Source: Soonwooa sp032062245
Lineage (GTDB): Bacteria; Bacteroidota; Bacteroidia; Flavobacteriales; Weeksellaceae
Length of the DNA: 64,000 nt
NCBI RefSeq assembly: GCF_032062245.1
Contig: NZ_DAMBQF010000002.1
Location: 1 to 64,000 of the forward strand
Direction: 5' to 3'
A program made the translations under genes and the position numbers. Positions 62,515-64,000 of this stretch are shown here, piece after piece. The notes under the pieces were generated by a model. The model was not told the DNA's origin. It saw nothing but the letters and a program-made list of their open reading frames with translations, and ran no database searches. Within the stretch, counting starts at the first letter, position 1. Each line of letters opens with the position of its first letter.

Positions 62515-64000
62515 AATTCCTCTTTTATGTTTTCGTGTTGTTGATTGGTGGGAAGGTTGATGTTAAAAGTAACGCCTAGACCACTATTTTCTGCATAGAT
62601 GTTGCCACCATGCGCCAGCATTATATTTTTGCAAATGGCAAGCCCAAGTCCGCTGCCAATTGGTTTGATAATATTTTGATTATTGGATTGATAAAATTTG
62701 TCAAATATCGAATCCAAATCGGTTTCTGGAATATGTTTTCCAGTGTTAAATATCTTAATGTTGAGATTATCGTTTTGTATTAAAAATTTAGTTTGTATCA
62801 TCCCTTGTTCTTCGATGAATTTTAGTGCGTTGCCATAAATATTTTGAAAAACCTGTATCATTCTCGCTTCGTCGTAATGGAAGTTTTCGACAGACAAAAG
62901 ATTCACCAAACTCAAATGGATATCGTTACTGTTTATTAAATGTAACAAAGGTTTTACTGCTTTTTGATAAGTTTCGATTATGTTGTTAAAGCCAATATTC
63001 AAAGGTGTTTTGCCGTGTTCCAGTTTATCAAGATACAAAATATCGTTGATGATTTCGCTAAGTCTGTCAGACTCTGTAATAATGTTATTGAGAAATTCTT
63101 TTTTAATTTCGGAAGGCATATCATCATCATCGGCGAGGATTTCGCCAGCAGCACGAATGGCAGTTATCGGCGTTCGCAATTCATGTGCAACACTATCCAA
63201 AAAATCGTCCTTCTGCTTGTCTTTAATGATAAGATGCTCGTTCGCAATTTGTAGTTTTTCTGAAAGCGATTTTAACTCATTTGATTTTTCAGTAAGTTTT
63301 TTGTTGGTGATAATATTTTCTTTTGATTCCTCAAGAATGTTAAGAACTTCAGGTAACGAAATTTTATCTTCTTTGGTCACACCTTCGATCAAGATTTTTG
63401 CAGAAGCGGTCCCAATTCGACCAGCCAGAAGGTTTTCAGAAAATTTAATAAAACGAGAATCAGCCGTTTCTACTTGGTTATTAATATTATATTTAAGATT
63501 AAAAACACGGAAAGCTTGTTCCGTTTTTTGAATACCTAAAAATCTTACTAAAATATTTTTGATGTCAGAAACATAAGCGGTTCCGCGCCATATAAAAGCA
63601 TTTTCATGATTTTGGATATACTTGTCGATGTCCACATAAAGTTCGGCGAAGTTTCGTTCTCTATAATCACCTTTAAGACTTACCGAAATAAAAGTGAAAA
63701 GTCCAGTATTAACCAAAAGGGACCAAAAGAAAATTTGACTTATCCTATCAAAATAAGGAATGTTGAATATTGCAAAAGTGTTGTAAAGCTCTCTTAAAAA
63801 ACCTTTGAACTCGTGGTTGTAAGAAAAGTAGTATTGTGGTAAGATTAACCCAAAATAACAAATTATAAGACCTGCAATTAGTCCAATAATTACGGCTTTC
63901 GAACTTCCTCTTTTCCAGAATATCGCACCAAAAAATGCTGGTGCCAATTGTGCAATTAATACAAAGGAGATAAGACCTACCGAAAATAATGAATTATCCA
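62511..64000 (-). CDS. sodium/solute symporter-type sensor histidine kinase, partial
   Basis: The frame is open to the window edge at 64000, so the N-terminus lies outside; a TTG at 63947 is only internal. The visible part has at least two membrane helices of an SSS-type domain (LAPAFFGAIFWKRGSSKAV, YFGLILPQYYFSYN), a linker (VRFLGIQKTEQAFRVFNLKY, FSENLLAGRIGTASAKI) like that of CrbS/CbrA kinases, a coiled coil, then DHp with His in FLDSVAHELRTPITAIRA and HATPase with N box FQNIYGNALKFIEE and GSGLGLAICKNI. Likely senses acetate or propionate and controls acs/prpE through the receiver protein. Confidence 0.85.
   Translation of the reverse strand, partial: DNSLFSVGLISFVLIAQLAPAFFGAIFWKRGSSKAVIIGLIAGLIICYFGLILPQYYFSYNHEFKGFLRELYNTFAIFNIPYFDRISQIFFWSLLVNTGLFTFISVSLKGDYRERNFAELYVDIDKYIQNHENAFIWRGTAYVSDIKNILVRFLGIQKTEQAFRVFNLKYNINNQVETADSRFIKFSENLLAGRIGTASAKILIEGVTKEDKISLPEVLNILEESKENIITNKKLTEKSNELKSLSEKLQIANEHLIIKDKQKDDFLDSVAHELRTPITAIRAAGEILADDDDMPSEIKKEFLNNIITESDRLSEIINDILYLDKLEHGKTPLNIGFNNIIETYQKAVKPLLHLINSNDIHLSLVNLLSVENFHYDEARMIQVFQNIYGNALKFIEEQGMIQTKFLIQNDNLNIKIFNTGKHIPETDLDSIFDKFYQSNNQNIIKPIGSGLGLAICKNIMLAHGGNIYAENSGLGVTFNINLPTNQQHENIKEEL

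Noticed and set aside
1..64000. tRNA, rRNA, riboswitch or prophage
   Set aside because: None was recognised by eye; a covariance search could still find a small RNA I missed.

Overview
The window looks like the chromosome of a low-GC member of the Bacteroidota, most likely class Flavobacteriia and close to Chryseobacterium and its relatives in Weeksellaceae. Three things point there. Many genes are preceded by the TAnnTTTG -7 element typical of this phylum. One secreted protein ends in a type IX secretion sorting domain. Several families common in the group are present (GSCFA, DUF5916, DUF493, HPPD with FahA, and phenylalanyl-tRNA synthetase subunits encoded far apart). I saw no rRNA, tRNA, CRISPR array, prophage or intact insertion sequence.

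Layout. 0.1-12.4 kb: a mixed block of a peptidase-like protein, a bacterial deoxyhypusine-synthase-like enzyme, ferritin, Dps, a tyrosine-degradation operon (hppD, an unknown gene, fahA, a flavin reductase, an M28 peptidase), then queD-lpxH-LuxE-like. 12.6-21.3 kb: eight minus-strand genes with short gaps, encoding three ATP-grasp or ATP-grasp-like ligases, a GCS2/YbdK-type carboxylate-amine ligase, a class I glutamine amidotransferase, an M17 aminopeptidase and two esterases. This reads as a dedicated pathway for an unidentified amide- or peptide-type metabolite and is the best candidate here for an undescribed system. 21.5-26.2 kb: divergent glycogen operon glgB-glgA-glgC. 26.3-48.9 kb: mostly housekeeping and envelope genes (DUF3108, DUF5916, pheS, YceI, an ABC ATPase, a flippase, FkbM, two DEAD-box helicases, DUF47-Pit phosphate transport, polyprenyl synthase, GSCFA, TatD, an acyltransferase, and the run hpt-adk-obgE-beta-barrel-DUF6438).

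49.0-53.4 kb: a histidine operon that keeps a clear attenuator (a leader peptide with four His codons, then a terminator) but whose structural genes are wrecked. hisG and hisD are fused by an internal deletion; hisD, hisC and hisF carry frameshifts or a stop; hisB, hisH and hisA are absent; HisI has lost a zinc-ligand cysteine. A broken four-helix-bundle (S23-type) gene flanked by palindromes sits in the gap. The strain is probably a histidine auxotroph unless intact copies lie elsewhere. 53.4-58.2 kb: dgkA, dnaN, pheT and a small unknown gene. 58.3-64.0 kb: acs and prpE behind a stand-alone receiver protein and a transporter-fused histidine kinase that runs off the window, a probable acetate/propionate-sensing module.

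Between genes there are recurrent 7-bp and 14-bp tandem repeats, palindromic elements, and two copies of a structured element (12.4 and 40.9 kb) whose stems show a compensatory base change.
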